Shown piece after piece: positions 55,073 to 62,882 of a DNA stretch of 64,000 nt (position 1 is its first letter; every line of letters begins with the position of its first letter). The position numbers were made by a program, and so were the translations under genes. The DNA comes from Limnochorda sp. L945t. Lineage in GTDB: Bacteria > Bacillota > Limnochordia > Limnochordales > Geochordaceae. The notes under the pieces are model-generated. The model was given only the letters and a program-made list of their open reading frames with translations. It had not been told where the DNA came from and made no database searches. Location: contig NZ_CP141615.1 in NCBI RefSeq assembly GCF_035593305.1, positions 2,945,722 to 3,009,721 on the forward strand, in the 5' to 3' direction.

Positions 55073-55548
55073 CGAGGAAAACCGCATCACGACGGGGTTT
55101 TCTGGCACACCCCCACAAACCCTAGGGGTCTCCTTCTTGCTACTTTCCGGGACAACCGGGACATACCCCTTGCAAACGGCGTCACGGCGGGGTTTGTTCA
55201 TGTCCCGGTTTGCCCAAAACACCGGGACATCACCGGGACATAACCGGGACATGGGAAGGAGATGGAAGGAACTGGGAGCCCCCCTTATGTCCCGGTTCTG
55301 TCCCGGTTATGTCCCGGTTTTTTGACCCAACCGGGACATCGATAAACGGCGTCACGACGGGGGTTTGAGGCACCATGTCCCGAATGTCCCGGAAAGTAGC
55401 AAGGGGGAGAGCCCTAGGGTTTTGCAGGGGGGTGGGGTGGTGATGCAAAAACGGGAGGGGGAGATCGCATATATACGCACTCGCCCGTATCGTTATGCAC
55501 CTCCTGCCGTGCATGGCGAAGGGGATCTCGATGCGAGGAAAACCGCAT
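55073..55548. repeat. direct repeats around the iteron region
   Basis: CGAGGAAAACCGCAT occurs perfectly at 55073-55087 and 55534-55548. The 19-mer AAAC(G/C)GC(G/A)TCACG(G/A)CGGGG occurs at 55079-55097, 55174-55192 and 55344-55362, all in the same direction. CTGCTAGCACGAG occurs at 54776-54788 and 55598-55610. Confidence 0.85.
55121..55418. other. symmetric iteron array, candidate replication origin of the element
   Basis: Twelve 9-mers of CCGGGACAT (or one-base variants) occur: six forward at 55147, 55156, 55222, 55233, 55244 and 55331, and six reversed at 55200, 55287, 55298, 55309, 55375 and 55384. Every forward copy has a mirror partner, start plus partner end always summing to 110539 (centre 55269/55270). 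The two inner triplets have an 11-bp period. The arms extend outward without gaps to 55121 and 55418 (23 of 26 outermost bases paired). No gene fits in 55010-55610, so this is the best origin candidate. Confidence 0.8.
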
Positions 55549-55610
55549 GATGACTGGCTTCTATACCCCTAGTGGGGTTCCAGTAACGGAGAGGTGGCTG
55601 CTAGCACGAG

Positions 55611-56126
55611 ATGAATAGTTTATACAATGCTCGACATAAACGCTTTACCCTGTGGCGGGAATTGCAGGAGCAGATCCAGGAAATCGACCCTAAAAAGCGA
55701 GGGGCGCTCATTCCTCTGTTCCAGGCACTCGGCGATCTGATGGTGACCCATCCCGACTTGCCCATTTCCGAGAAGGCAATCCGTGCCGCACTCCGCGATT
55801 ATCCGAAGGCCCAGTACGCCTTTTCGGAGCTTTTCGGCCTGCAAAAAGAACCGAGGACGCTCACTCCCGAGGTAGCCCTGACGGAGTTCTTGAAGCAGCA
55901 CACGGATCGGGGTGGGGTTAACTTCCAAGTAGACGCCAAAGAGCTTTACGGGCTATATTTACGCTGGTGCCAGAAACACCAGGCCCCCAGTTTCGCTTAC
56001 GCCCAATGGGCACGTACACTGCACCAGCTTATCCCGACCCTCCAACATAAGCGCCCGTGGGCACGGGGCACCCGACCCCTCGTGTACGTCGGCCTGCGGA
56101 TTCGACCGCTCCGGCGCAAGCTCTAG
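55611..56126 (+). CDS. protein with primase C-terminal-like (D5/P4) winged helix
   Basis: 171 residues. The C-terminal half, VALTEFLKQHTDRGGVNFQV followed by DAKELYGLYLRWCQKHQAP and then GLRIRPLRR, resembles the small winged-helix domain found at the end of P4/D5-type primases (ExLYxxYxxWCxxxG...GLR). Here it stands alone, right after the iteron array and behind the PrimPol gene. It could bind the iterons as an initiator. Similarity is by eye only. Confidence 0.5.
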   Translation: MNSLYNARHKRFTLWRELQEQIQEIDPKKRGALIPLFQALGDLMVTHPDLPISEKAIRAALRDYPKAQYAFSELFGLQKEPRTLTPEVALTEFLKQHTDRGGVNFQVDAKELYGLYLRWCQKHQAPSFAYAQWARTLHQLIPTLQHKRPWARGTRPLVYVGLRIRPLRRKL

Positions 56127-56388
56127 GTTGGCCGTGGGGGAAAGAAGGCTCCGAGGGGAGGGAGCATGGGAAAAGGGGCCATATTTGCGGGCGTGCGATA
56201 TACTCATTCTCATCACCACGCGGCAAGCGGTGGAGTCTCGGGCGGGGTCGGGGGGGTCCCCTAACCCCCGTGGGGGGAGCGCCCGGTTCTCACGAGGGGA
56301 AGGGCGCACCGGGCGGTTCAGCCACCTTTCCGCCGGGCGAGCCCCCCGCCGTACCTTGGAAGCCAATCAGGAGAAGGGACGGTGCATC

Positions 56389-56574
56389 ATGGAGAAGCTC
56401 CATCGGGACGATCTGCGAGTGGTGCTGGAAGCGGCCCTCCAGCATATCCAGAGCCTTCGGGAAGACGACCAGCGGGGCATCGTGCTGGAAGCCGTGCTGC
56501 GAGTCGCCCAGGCCGCCGGTGAAGACGTGTATGGCGCTTTCGTCGAGGAGCAGCTAGCCCCCCTGCTCGGATAA
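56389..56574 (+). CDS. small hypothetical protein of the element
   Basis: 61 residues, all helical and acidic (RDDLRVVLEAALQHIQSLRE, DDQRGIVLEAVLRVAQAAGE). It has internal similarity between its two halves (VVLEAALxxIQ / IVLEAVLxxAQ). AGAAGGGA precedes the ATG. No family recognised. The 56127-56388 gap shows GC-rich inverted repeats but no gene. Confidence 0.6.
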   Translation: MEKLHRDDLRVVLEAALQHIQSLREDDQRGIVLEAVLRVAQAAGEDVYGAFVEEQLAPLLG

Positions 56575-56591
56575 CCGCCCCCATCGGGCGG
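56575..56591 (+). terminator. weak hairpin after the small protein gene
   Basis: CCGCCC and GGGCGG with a 5-base loop begin right at the stop codon of the small gene; no T-run follows. The rest of 56592-56870 shows nothing I recognise. Confidence 0.35.
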
Positions 56592-56873
56592 GGGTCGGCG
56601 CCTGGCGGCCCTCGCCCCTCTCGAATCCCCCTTCGTTCCAAACAGGCGTTCGTGACCTTCTCTTCTCGGCTGGCCCCCGGACTTCCCGCCGACGACGGGA
56701 GGAGTCCGTGAGGGGTTCGTGACCCGTGAGGAGCCGAAGCCTGGCCCGCCGTCCCTGACCCTGGTGGTGGCTCCGGGGCCAGGGAAGGCGATTGCCGAAA
56801 CCGTTGAGCCTCCCAAAAGCCCGTCGCTACGTGCTCCTGTGAGCCGTCCCCACCAATGCCCCCACCAATCCGG

Positions 56874-56908
56874 TAGACAGTACCGAGGTGCTATGGTACA
56901 ATAGCACC
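56874..56908 (+). promoter_or_regulatory. RHH-int promoter with overlapping palindromic operator
   Basis: TAGACA (56874) and TGG-TACAAT (56894-56902) with a 17-base spacer make a strong extended -10 promoter. Overlapping the -10 is an 8-bp perfect inverted repeat, GGTGCTAT (56887-56894) and ATAGCACC (56901-56908), 6-base spacer. The RHH gene starts 14 bp later, which suggests autorepression. Confidence 0.75.
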
Positions 56909-56921
56909 GGAGGTGAGCCCC

Positions 56922-57080
56922 ATGAATGAGCACGTGGCGATGAACATCCGTCTCCCGAAAGACCTGTGGGAACGCCTGCGCCGCTACGCCTTCGAGCACC
57001 ACCGCCGGCAGGCGGACGTGATCCGGGACGCACTGGCCCGGTTCTTGGACGCCGAGGAGAGAAAGGAGCGCAAACCGTGA
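56922..57080 (+). CDS. ribbon-helix-helix DNA-binding protein
   Basis: 52 residues from an ATG with GGAGGTGA upstream. MNIRLPKDLWERLRRYAFEH, then HRRQADVIRDALARFLD has the beta-strand and two helices of the RHH/CopG fold. Its stop overlaps the integrase start (GTGA), so both are made from one message. It likely represses its own promoter through the palindrome at 56887-56908 and thus controls integrase. Confidence 0.82.
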   Translation: MNEHVAMNIRLPKDLWERLRRYAFEHHRRQADVIRDALARFLDAEERKERKP

Positions 57081-58249
57081 GCATCACTCGACTTTCCGAT
57101 GGGCGATTCCGGGTACGGGTTTACCTCGGATATGAAAAGGACGCCAAGGGGCGGGAGCGGCGCAAGCTCATCGACCGGATCTGCGCCAATGAGAAGGAAG
57201 CAAAGCGTCTAGAGGCCCAGCTTCGAGAGGAGCTTCGCCGCCAGGAGTACGTGCCGCCCACTCGCCTGACCGTCGCAGGCTTTCTCGACGAATGGCTGGA
57301 GAAGTCCGCCAAACCCTCTGTCAAGCGGCGCACCTATGAGCGGTACAAGCAATTGGTCGAAAAGCATCTGAAGCCCCACCTCGGAGCCCTGCGCCTCGAA
57401 AAGCTGGAGCCCCGTCACGTAGACGGAATGTTGGCCGATCTCTCCGGCAAGATCGCCGACCGCACCAGGCTTCACGTCTACCGGTGCCTGCACCGGGCCA
57501 TGGAGGTGGCGGTGCGCTGGAGACTCGTCGGGCGCAACGTCTGCGACGCGGTAGAGCCCCCGAAGGCGGACGACCCGGAGATGGTCGTGCTCTCTGCCGA
57601 GGAGATCGATCGGCTGTTGCAGGCCGCCAAGGAGCACCACTACCACGGGACGGCAGACTCCCGGTTTTATTGCCTCTACTTGGCCGCCGTCTTCACCGGA
57701 ATGCGAGAGGGAGAGCTATTCGGCCTGCGGTGGGAAGACCTCGACCTGGAAGAGGGCATCGCCCACGTTCGCCAGACGGTGGAACAGGGCGGGAAGCATC
57801 CGGTCTTCGGCACGCCCAAGAACCGCAAGCCTCGTGCCGTGCCCCTGCCCCCGGAAGTGACCGACGCCCTGAAAGCCTGGAAGGTGGAGCAGGAGATCGA
57901 GCGGGCCTTCTACGCCCAGGGCTACAGGGATTTCGGATTGGTCTTCACCCGGCCCAACGGTGAGCCACTTTCTCCGAGTGCGTTCGCCCACGGCCCCCAC
58001 CAGGCCATCGTCGAAAAGGCGAAGCTGCCGAAGAGGCTTCGCTTCCATGACCTGCGCCATACCTTCGCAAGCCGGGCGCTGGCGGCGGGCGCCAACGTGC
58101 GGGCCATCTCCGAAATCCTGGGGCACCATGACCCCGGCTTCACACTGAGGGTTTACAGCCACGTGCTGGCAACGGACAAGGCCGAAGCATCCGAGAAGCT
58201 GGCGAATTACCTTCGCTCCTCGCCCAAAAAGCAGGAGCCGGGCCGCTAG
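57077..58249 (+). CDS. tyrosine recombinase (phage-type integrase)
   Basis: 390 residues from a GTG overlapping the RHH stop. An N-terminal AP2-like arm domain (SDGRFRVRVYLGYEKDAKGR), SAM-like core-binding domain (TVAGFLDEWLEKSAKPSVKR) and catalytic domain with Arg210 (TGMREGELFGLRW), His324 and Arg327 (HDLRHTFASRAL), GHHD and Tyr360 (YSHV). All catalytic residues are present. It lies next to the intact tRNA-Ser(UGA), its presumed target. Longer upstream ATG starts would overlap the RHH gene and are rejected. Confidence 0.93.
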   Translation: MSITRLSDGRFRVRVYLGYEKDAKGRERRKLIDRICANEKEAKRLEAQLREELRRQEYVPPTRLTVAGFLDEWLEKSAKPSVKRRTYERYKQLVEKHLKPHLGALRLEKLEPRHVDGMLADLSGKIADRTRLHVYRCLHRAMEVAVRWRLVGRNVCDAVEPPKADDPEMVVLSAEEIDRLLQAAKEHHYHGTADSRFYCLYLAAVFTGMREGELFGLRWEDLDLEEGIAHVRQTVEQGGKHPVFGTPKNRKPRAVPLPPEVTDALKAWKVEQEIERAFYAQGYRDFGLVFTRPNGEPLSPSAFAHGPHQAIVEKAKLPKRLRFHDLRHTFASRALAAGANVRAISEILGHHDPGFTLRVYSHVLATDKAEASEKLANYLRSSPKKQEPGR

Positions 58250-58280
58250 TGTCTGCTCCCGGCTCCGCCCATGACCCTCG

Positions 58281-58315
58281 GGAGCCCCGCCCTGTCCCCT
58301 TGTAGGCGGGGCTCC
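58281..58315 (+). terminator. terminator after the integrase gene
   Basis: An 11-bp perfect stem (GGAGCCCCGCC with its complement, 13-base loop) lies 32 bp after the integrase stop, followed by TGGCTCATT. Confidence 0.65.
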
Positions 58316-58382
58316 TGGCTCATTGGTGGGGAGATTGGTGGGGTCAGATCGCTCTGGTGTCCCCACCAGTAACCTCGCAAAG

Positions 58383-58473
58383 TGGCGGAGGGGGTGGGGT
58401 TTGAACCCACGGAGGGGCTAGGCCCCTCAACGGTTTTCAAGACCGCCTCTTTCGCCCGCTCAGACACCCCTCC
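58383..58473 (-). tRNA. tRNA-Ser(UGA)
   Basis: GGAGGGG pairs with CCCCTCC. Anticodon TGA lies at 58439-58437 in the loop CTTGAAA; there is a long variable arm, and the T-loop GGGTTCAAACCC and an encoded CCA (58385-58383). The 3' half differs from the displaced copy at 50725-50784, showing that the element supplied a replacement 3' half that keeps the tRNA functional. Confidence 0.95.
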
Positions 58474-58521
58474 GCGCCGGCGCTGCCGCGGCCCGGGGCA
58501 GGTCCAACGGCAGTGCCCCCA

Positions 58522-59034
58522 TTATAGCACACGGGGGGAGACCGCCTTCTCTGCTGCCAGAGAGGCGAGGAGCTGGCGTACGTCCCGCTCGATCTCGTCA
58601 CGCACGGCGCGGAAGACGGCCAGCACGTCCGCTTCGCTGCCCCGCGCCGCTGCGGGATCCGGCAGGGGCCAGTGGTACGAGCGCGTCCCCGGGGGGAGCA
58701 CCGGGCAGCGATCCCTGGCATCGCCGCACAGGGTGACCACGACGTCGGCCCACCGGATGTCCTCCATCGACAACAGCTTGGAGCGCTGCTGGGAGATGTC
58801 GATCCCCACCTCGGCCATCGCCCTGACCGCGTACGGGTGGAGGCCCTTCGGCTCGAGGCCGGCGGAGCGGGCCTCGGCGATGCCCTCCCCGAGCGCCCGC
58901 CCGAAACCTTCGGCCATCTGGCTCCGGGCGGAGTTGCCCGTGCACACGAAAAGGATCCGCACCCTGGGCTCCTCGGGAACGGGACTCGCGAAAGGGGACG
59001 GAGCCGGGCCAGACTGCAGCCTATCCGCCGACAC
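58522..59034 (-). CDS. arsC: arsenate reductase (thioredoxin-coupled ArsC family)
   Basis: 170 residues from GTG 59034 (AAGGGGG seven bases upstream). ILFVCTGNSARSQMAEGFGR is the low-molecular-weight phosphatase P-loop with the catalytic cysteine and ADVVVTLCGDARDRCP carries the second and third redox cysteines. It reduces arsenate with thioredoxin. No arsR or ars pump gene is adjacent. A longer frame starting at 59178 has no supporting site. Confidence 0.9.
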   Translation of the reverse strand: MSADRLQSGPAPSPFASPVPEEPRVRILFVCTGNSARSQMAEGFGRALGEGIAEARSAGLEPKGLHPYAVRAMAEVGIDISQQRSKLLSMEDIRWADVVVTLCGDARDRCPVLPPGTRSYHWPLPDPAAARGSEADVLAVFRAVRDEIERDVRQLLASLAAEKAVSPRVL

Positions 59035-59227
59035 GCCCATTCCCCCTTCTCGCGTTACGAGTAGCGCTCCCGTATTACGGCATCGTTGCCGTGACGTAAC
59101 GAAGGGATGGACGACGCGCCGGCCGGCAGGCACGCCGACGGCCGCACTCGACTCATGTCGACACGTCCCCGTTGACACCGTGGCGGGCGTTGGCTACCCT
59201 GCGAGGGAGGCTGGAGGGCATGGGTCC

Positions 59228-59833
59228 ATGAACGAGGCGGCGCTGGCAGCCATCGACGACGCGTGGAGCCGGACTGGCAGGCGGGTGCGGCTGCGCCTGC
59301 TGCGCGAGTCGGACCTGCCCAAGCGGCTCGAGATGACCAACGATCCGCAGGTGCAGATCGAAACGCTCGGCATGACCGTCGGAGAGCGGACGCCTTACGA
59401 TATCCGCAGCTGGTTCAAGACCCTCTCCCACGACCCTTCCAGCCGGCAGATCGCGGTCGAGGACGCGCAGGGCCGTTACGTGGGCGACTTCGACCTCCAC
59501 AGCCTCGACGCGCGCCAGGACGAGGGCTGGGTGGAGCCGTTCTTCGGGGACAAAGAGGTGAGGGACCAGGGCCAGCAGGCCGTGGCCCACCTCCTGACCG
59601 ACGCGTTCGAGACGCTGCTTGCCTATCTCTTCGACGAGATGCGGCTTTCCCGAGTCATGGTGGAGTGCCTGAGCACCCACCCGGTCCTGCTCCAGGTGCT
59701 GCACGATCTGGGCTTTTCGGATGTCGGCCGCATCGACCACATGAACGGCGTCATCTCCCACGTCATGGAGCTGCGACGCGACGCCCGCCGCGTTCCGCCT
59801 ACGACCTTACCTGGAGGATCCAGAAGATGGTAG
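59228..59833 (+). CDS. GNAT family N-acetyltransferase
   Basis: 201 residues. RRVRLRLLRESDLPKRLEMT, then QIAVEDAQGRYVGDFDL and VEPFFGDKEVRDQGQQAVAH follow the RimJ/RimL-type GNAT layout, with acetyl-CoA loop residues in the Q/G-rich segment. Acceptor unknown. GGAGGG precedes the ATG by about ten bases. Its last 35 bp overlap the convergent Amidase_6 gene. Confidence 0.8.
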   Translation: MNEAALAAIDDAWSRTGRRVRLRLLRESDLPKRLEMTNDPQVQIETLGMTVGERTPYDIRSWFKTLSHDPSSRQIAVEDAQGRYVGDFDLHSLDARQDEGWVEPFFGDKEVRDQGQQAVAHLLTDAFETLLAYLFDEMRLSRVMVECLSTHPVLLQVLHDLGFSDVGRIDHMNGVISHVMELRRDARRVPPTTLPGGSRRW

Positions 59834-61133
59834 CCTGGTCCCACCCCACGTCCCAGGGAACCGCGTTGCGGTCGGCGGTGTGAGAGTTGACCACGATATA
59901 ACCCCGGAAATCCCGGCCGACCACCGGCGCGAAGTGGACGAGCCGCCCCTTCTCCTGATACCCGATCAGGTCTCCCGGCTCGAGCTCGTTGACGGCGCCC
60001 TTCGGGTGGCGGTCGGTGGCCTTGACCACGTCGGCGAATCGCCCCCTGGCGATGAGCTTGGCCCTCCCGGTGGCGAGCAGGTGATCCAGCAGGCTCAAGG
60101 TCTGGACCCACGCCCGGCTACCGCCCGAACCCTTGCGGTAGTACCAGGAGTGGTCCATCGGCAGGCCTCCCGCATGGAGCACCTGGGAGGCGAAGTTGGT
60201 GCAGTCGCCGCCGATGTCCGTGTAGTCGATGTACTCGGCGTTGTACCGCCCTCCGTTGCCGCAGCCCCACGCAGCGCCGCAGTACGTGCGAGCGTAGCGG
60301 GCCGCCGCCTCCCGGTCGTAACCCTGCCGCGGCCGGCCCGACCCGGCCGCCAGGCTGACGAACCGGCCCACCTCCCCGGGGATCCCGCTCACCAGCTGCC
60401 ACGCCCGGGCCAGGAGGGTGGGAGCCGGTTCGCCCAGGGAACGCACCTGCTCCAGCAAGCCGAACGCCGCGAGCTGGTCGTCTCCGGGCGGCGAACAGGT
60501 GGCACCCCCCAGGGCTTGCGCTCTCGCCAGCGGCTCGAGGAACCCACCCGAGGCGGCCACGTCGGCCGGCGTCACCTCTGGGACGAGGCTGTCCTCGTCC
60601 AGGGGGTCGGTGTACCAGTCGCGGCGGATCACCCACCGACCGCCCTGCTCTACCAGCTGCATCGCGTGCCGGGTGCCGATGCCAAACAGGTGCTTCTCGA
60701 GGGTAGGGTCCCCCCGGTAGACGTATCCCAAGCGGGTCGACTGGAGCAGGCTCACCCACGCTTCGTCCTTGCCCAACCGTACGTTCGTGACCCGTACGCC
60801 CGAGCTGGCGCTCACCAGGTCGATCTGGCGCTTCTCCGCCCACGCCCGCAGGTAGCGCAGCCTGCGCTGCTCGTGCTCCAGCGCCCATCGCCCGTAGACC
60901 GACGACCGGTCGTAATGGGGGGCCAGGGCCCCGTCGTCGAAGCGGATCAGAGCCTGAGCCCGTTCGTCAAGCAACCGGTTGACGAGCGCAACGATCTCCC
61001 CCTTGGGATCCGGGGTCGCCCGTGCAGGGGGATGCCGGCGAAAGACGTAGCGCCCTACCGCGGCAACGCCCAGCACGACCAGCAGCCCCACCACGAGACG
61101 GCGCGCGCGTACGGTAGCGACCCACATGCGCAT
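59799..61133 (-). CDS. membrane-anchored Amidase_6 domain protein
   Basis: 444 residues from an ATG with GGAGGG five bases upstream. One N-terminal membrane helix (residues about 10-30), a helical and beta middle (about 60-250), and a C-terminal amidase domain: YDREAAARYARTYC, YIDYTDIGGDCTNFASQVLH with the likely catalytic Cys, and HFAPVVGRDF with the His. Similar proteins are common in spore formers and may act on peptidoglycan. Confidence 0.88.
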   Translation of the reverse strand: MRMWVATVRARRLVVGLLVVLGVAAVGRYVFRRHPPARATPDPKGEIVALVNRLLDERAQALIRFDDGALAPHYDRSSVYGRWALEHEQRRLRYLRAWAEKRQIDLVSASSGVRVTNVRLGKDEAWVSLLQSTRLGYVYRGDPTLEKHLFGIGTRHAMQLVEQGGRWVIRRDWYTDPLDEDSLVPEVTPADVAASGGFLEPLARAQALGGATCSPPGDDQLAAFGLLEQVRSLGEPAPTLLARAWQLVSGIPGEVGRFVSLAAGSGRPRQGYDREAAARYARTYCGAAWGCGNGGRYNAEYIDYTDIGGDCTNFASQVLHAGGLPMDHSWYYRKGSGGSRAWVQTLSLLDHLLATGRAKLIARGRFADVVKATDRHPKGAVNELEPGDLIGYQEKGRLVHFAPVVGRDFRGYIVVNSHTADRNAVPWDVGWDQATIFWILQVRS

Positions 61134-61342
61134 GGAACCCTCCCGCACCGTAGCCTCCACGTGACTCAAGGGACGGTATGCACGGGAGTCCCGTCCCCAT
61201 TCGACCGGGGCCGGGGCGAGGGAGCGCGGCCGGAGGCCTTTCTCCTGCGCTTGGTCATGGCCGTCGAGGCCCGGCACATAGCCTGCCGGGGAGAGGGCGG
61301 CGCCGGGCCTCGCCTCCCAGGCTACGGGCCGCCAGGCAGAGG

Positions 61343-61783
61343 ATGGGGAAGTCGTTGGTTTCGGTGCTGCTGGCGCTCCTGGGTGCGGTCTTGTGGGGGC
61401 TGGCCCCCATCGCCGGCAAGGTCGGGCTGGCGAGCGTGGACGCGCTGGCGGCCCTTGCCCTTCGAACCCTCATGGCGTCGGCCCTGATCTTGGGGTTCGT
61501 CCTGGGAGCGGGCGGGTGGCACTACCTGGAACGGGTCCCGGCGCGGGCGTGGTTGCCCATCGGGGTCGAGGCGGTGCTGGCCGCTCTCGTGGGCGATCTG
61601 GCCTACTACCTGGCCCTCAAGTACGGCCAGGCCTCCACTGTCGCACTGGTCATGGCAATTTCTCCCCTCGTCACGCTCGTGAGCGCGCACCTCCTCCTGG
61701 AAGAGCCGATCACGCGCCTCCAGCTGGCCGGTGCGATCTTGATCGTGGTGGGTGTCTTCCTGGTGGGCGCTCAGGCTCGCTGA
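61343..61783 (+). CDS. EamA-domain membrane protein (half-size)
   Basis: 146 residues with five hydrophobic segments. It ends as a single EamA repeat: VALVMAISPLVTLVSAHLLL followed by EEPITRLQLAGAILIVVGVF. Full-length DMT transporters have two repeats, so this one must dimerise. AGAGG directly precedes the ATG. Confidence 0.85.
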   Translation: MGKSLVSVLLALLGAVLWGLAPIAGKVGLASVDALAALALRTLMASALILGFVLGAGGWHYLERVPARAWLPIGVEAVLAALVGDLAYYLALKYGQASTVALVMAISPLVTLVSAHLLLEEPITRLQLAGAILIVVGVFLVGAQAR

Positions 61784-61883
61784 GGCGCGGGAGCAGGATG
61801 GCGTGGCAGCGGACGGAAGGGCCACGCCTCGTCCCATCGAAACCCGTCACGAGGCGGCTCGCTTCACAGGGGAGGGACCCGGG

Positions 61884-62882
61884 GTGCCGGACGTTGTCGT
61901 CGTCGGAGAAGCCCTCATCGACATGGTGTCGGATCGGCCCGGGGTCTCGATCGGCGAGGCTCCGGGGTTTCGGAAGTGCCCGGGCGGCGCGCCTGCCAAC
62001 GTGGCCGTAGGGCTGGCCCGCCTGGGGGCATCGGTGGGGTTCGTCGGCGTGGTGGGAGACGACCCCTTCGGGCGGTATCTCAAGGCCTTCCTCCGGCAAA
62101 ACGGCGTGGACGTGACGTACATGCGTGTCACCAAGGAGGCGCTCACCACCCTGGCCTTCGTCGCGCTGGGGCCGCGGGGTGAGACCGAGTTTTCTTTCTA
62201 CCGCAGGCCCGGCGCGGACACTCTGGTGAGCCCGGAGGACCTCTCTCCCGCCTACCTGGCATCGGCACGGCTGTTCCATTTCGGCACCGTCAGCATGGCA
62301 GAGCAGCCGTCGCAGTCGGCGGTGTGGGCAGGCATCGAGAGGGCCGCCGCTGCGGGCCTCTCGATCTCCCTGGACGTCAATTACCGCCCCGCGCTCTGGG
62401 CCGATCCGGCGCAAGCGCTGGTACTGACGCGCCGTGCCCTCGAGGCAGTTCATCTGCTCAAGACCAGCGGCGACGAGTTGGAGATGTTGAGCGGCTCCCG
62501 GGACGAGGCAGGCGCTCGCAGGCTGCTCGACGACTACTCCCGGCTTTCGCTCGTCGTCGTCACCGAAGGGCCGCAGGGCAGCTGGGCGGTGACCCGCGGC
62601 GGAGCGGTGGCCCGAGCGGCTGCCTTCGAGGTCGAGGCGGTGGACACGACCGGCGCAGGAGATGCGTTTTGGGCGGCGGCGCTATGGCAGTTGCTCGGCC
62701 TGGCCCGCCGCGCCGGCCGTTCTCCGAAAGAGGTGGCCGCGGCGCTGGATGCCCCCGCGCTCCGGCGCCTGCTCGCCACCGCCAACGCGGCCGGCGCCCT
62801 GACGGTACAGGTCCAGGGCGCGATGACGGCCCTGCCGACCCGGGAGGAGTTGGATCGGTTCACGGCTCGTATAGCATCTTGA
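61884..62882 (+). CDS. PfkB family carbohydrate kinase (fructokinase-like)
   Basis: 332 residues from a GTG with GGGGAGGG seven bases upstream. PDVVVVGEALIDMVSDRPG, CPGGAPANVAVGLARLGASV, and DTTGAGDAFWAAALWQLLG with the catalytic Asp are the PfkB signatures. The start resembles fructokinase or 2-keto-3-deoxygluconate kinase. Its 3' end overlaps the convergent SDR gene by 23 bp. Confidence 0.92.
   Translation: MPDVVVVGEALIDMVSDRPGVSIGEAPGFRKCPGGAPANVAVGLARLGASVGFVGVVGDDPFGRYLKAFLRQNGVDVTYMRVTKEALTTLAFVALGPRGETEFSFYRRPGADTLVSPEDLSPAYLASARLFHFGTVSMAEQPSQSAVWAGIERAAAAGLSISLDVNYRPALWADPAQALVLTRRALEAVHLLKTSGDELEMLSGSRDEAGARRLLDDYSRLSLVVVTEGPQGSWAVTRGGAVARAAAFEVEAVDTTGAGDAFWAAALWQLLGLARRAGRSPKEVAAALDAPALRRLLATANAAGALTVQVQGAMTALPTREELDRFTARIAS

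Larger units (their letters stand above)
50765..58441. mobile_element. 7.7-kb integrative element in tRNA-Ser(UGA)
   Basis: Bounded by the 20-bp direct repeat GCCCCTCAACGGTTTTCAAG (50765-50784 and 58422-58441), which spans the anticodon loop, anticodon 3' stem and variable arm start of tRNA-Ser. Gene order inside: zinc-finger protein (leftward); xis-like HTH, unknown, PrimPol-helicase, symmetric iteron region, primase-C-like protein, unknown, RHH protein, tyrosine integrase (all rightward). The integrase lies next to the intact tRNA, as is usual. There are no capsid, conjugation or relaxase genes, so transfer must rely on a helper or other means. Confidence 0.88.

Noticed and set aside
55147-55392. 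CRISPR array
   Set aside because: Units are only 9 bp, occur in both directions and lack 30-bp spacers; no cas genes are present.
56128-56388. N-terminal extension of the small element protein
   Set aside because: The 87 extra residues are low-complexity Arg/Gly/Ser; the internal ATG at 56389 has a proper ribosome-binding site.
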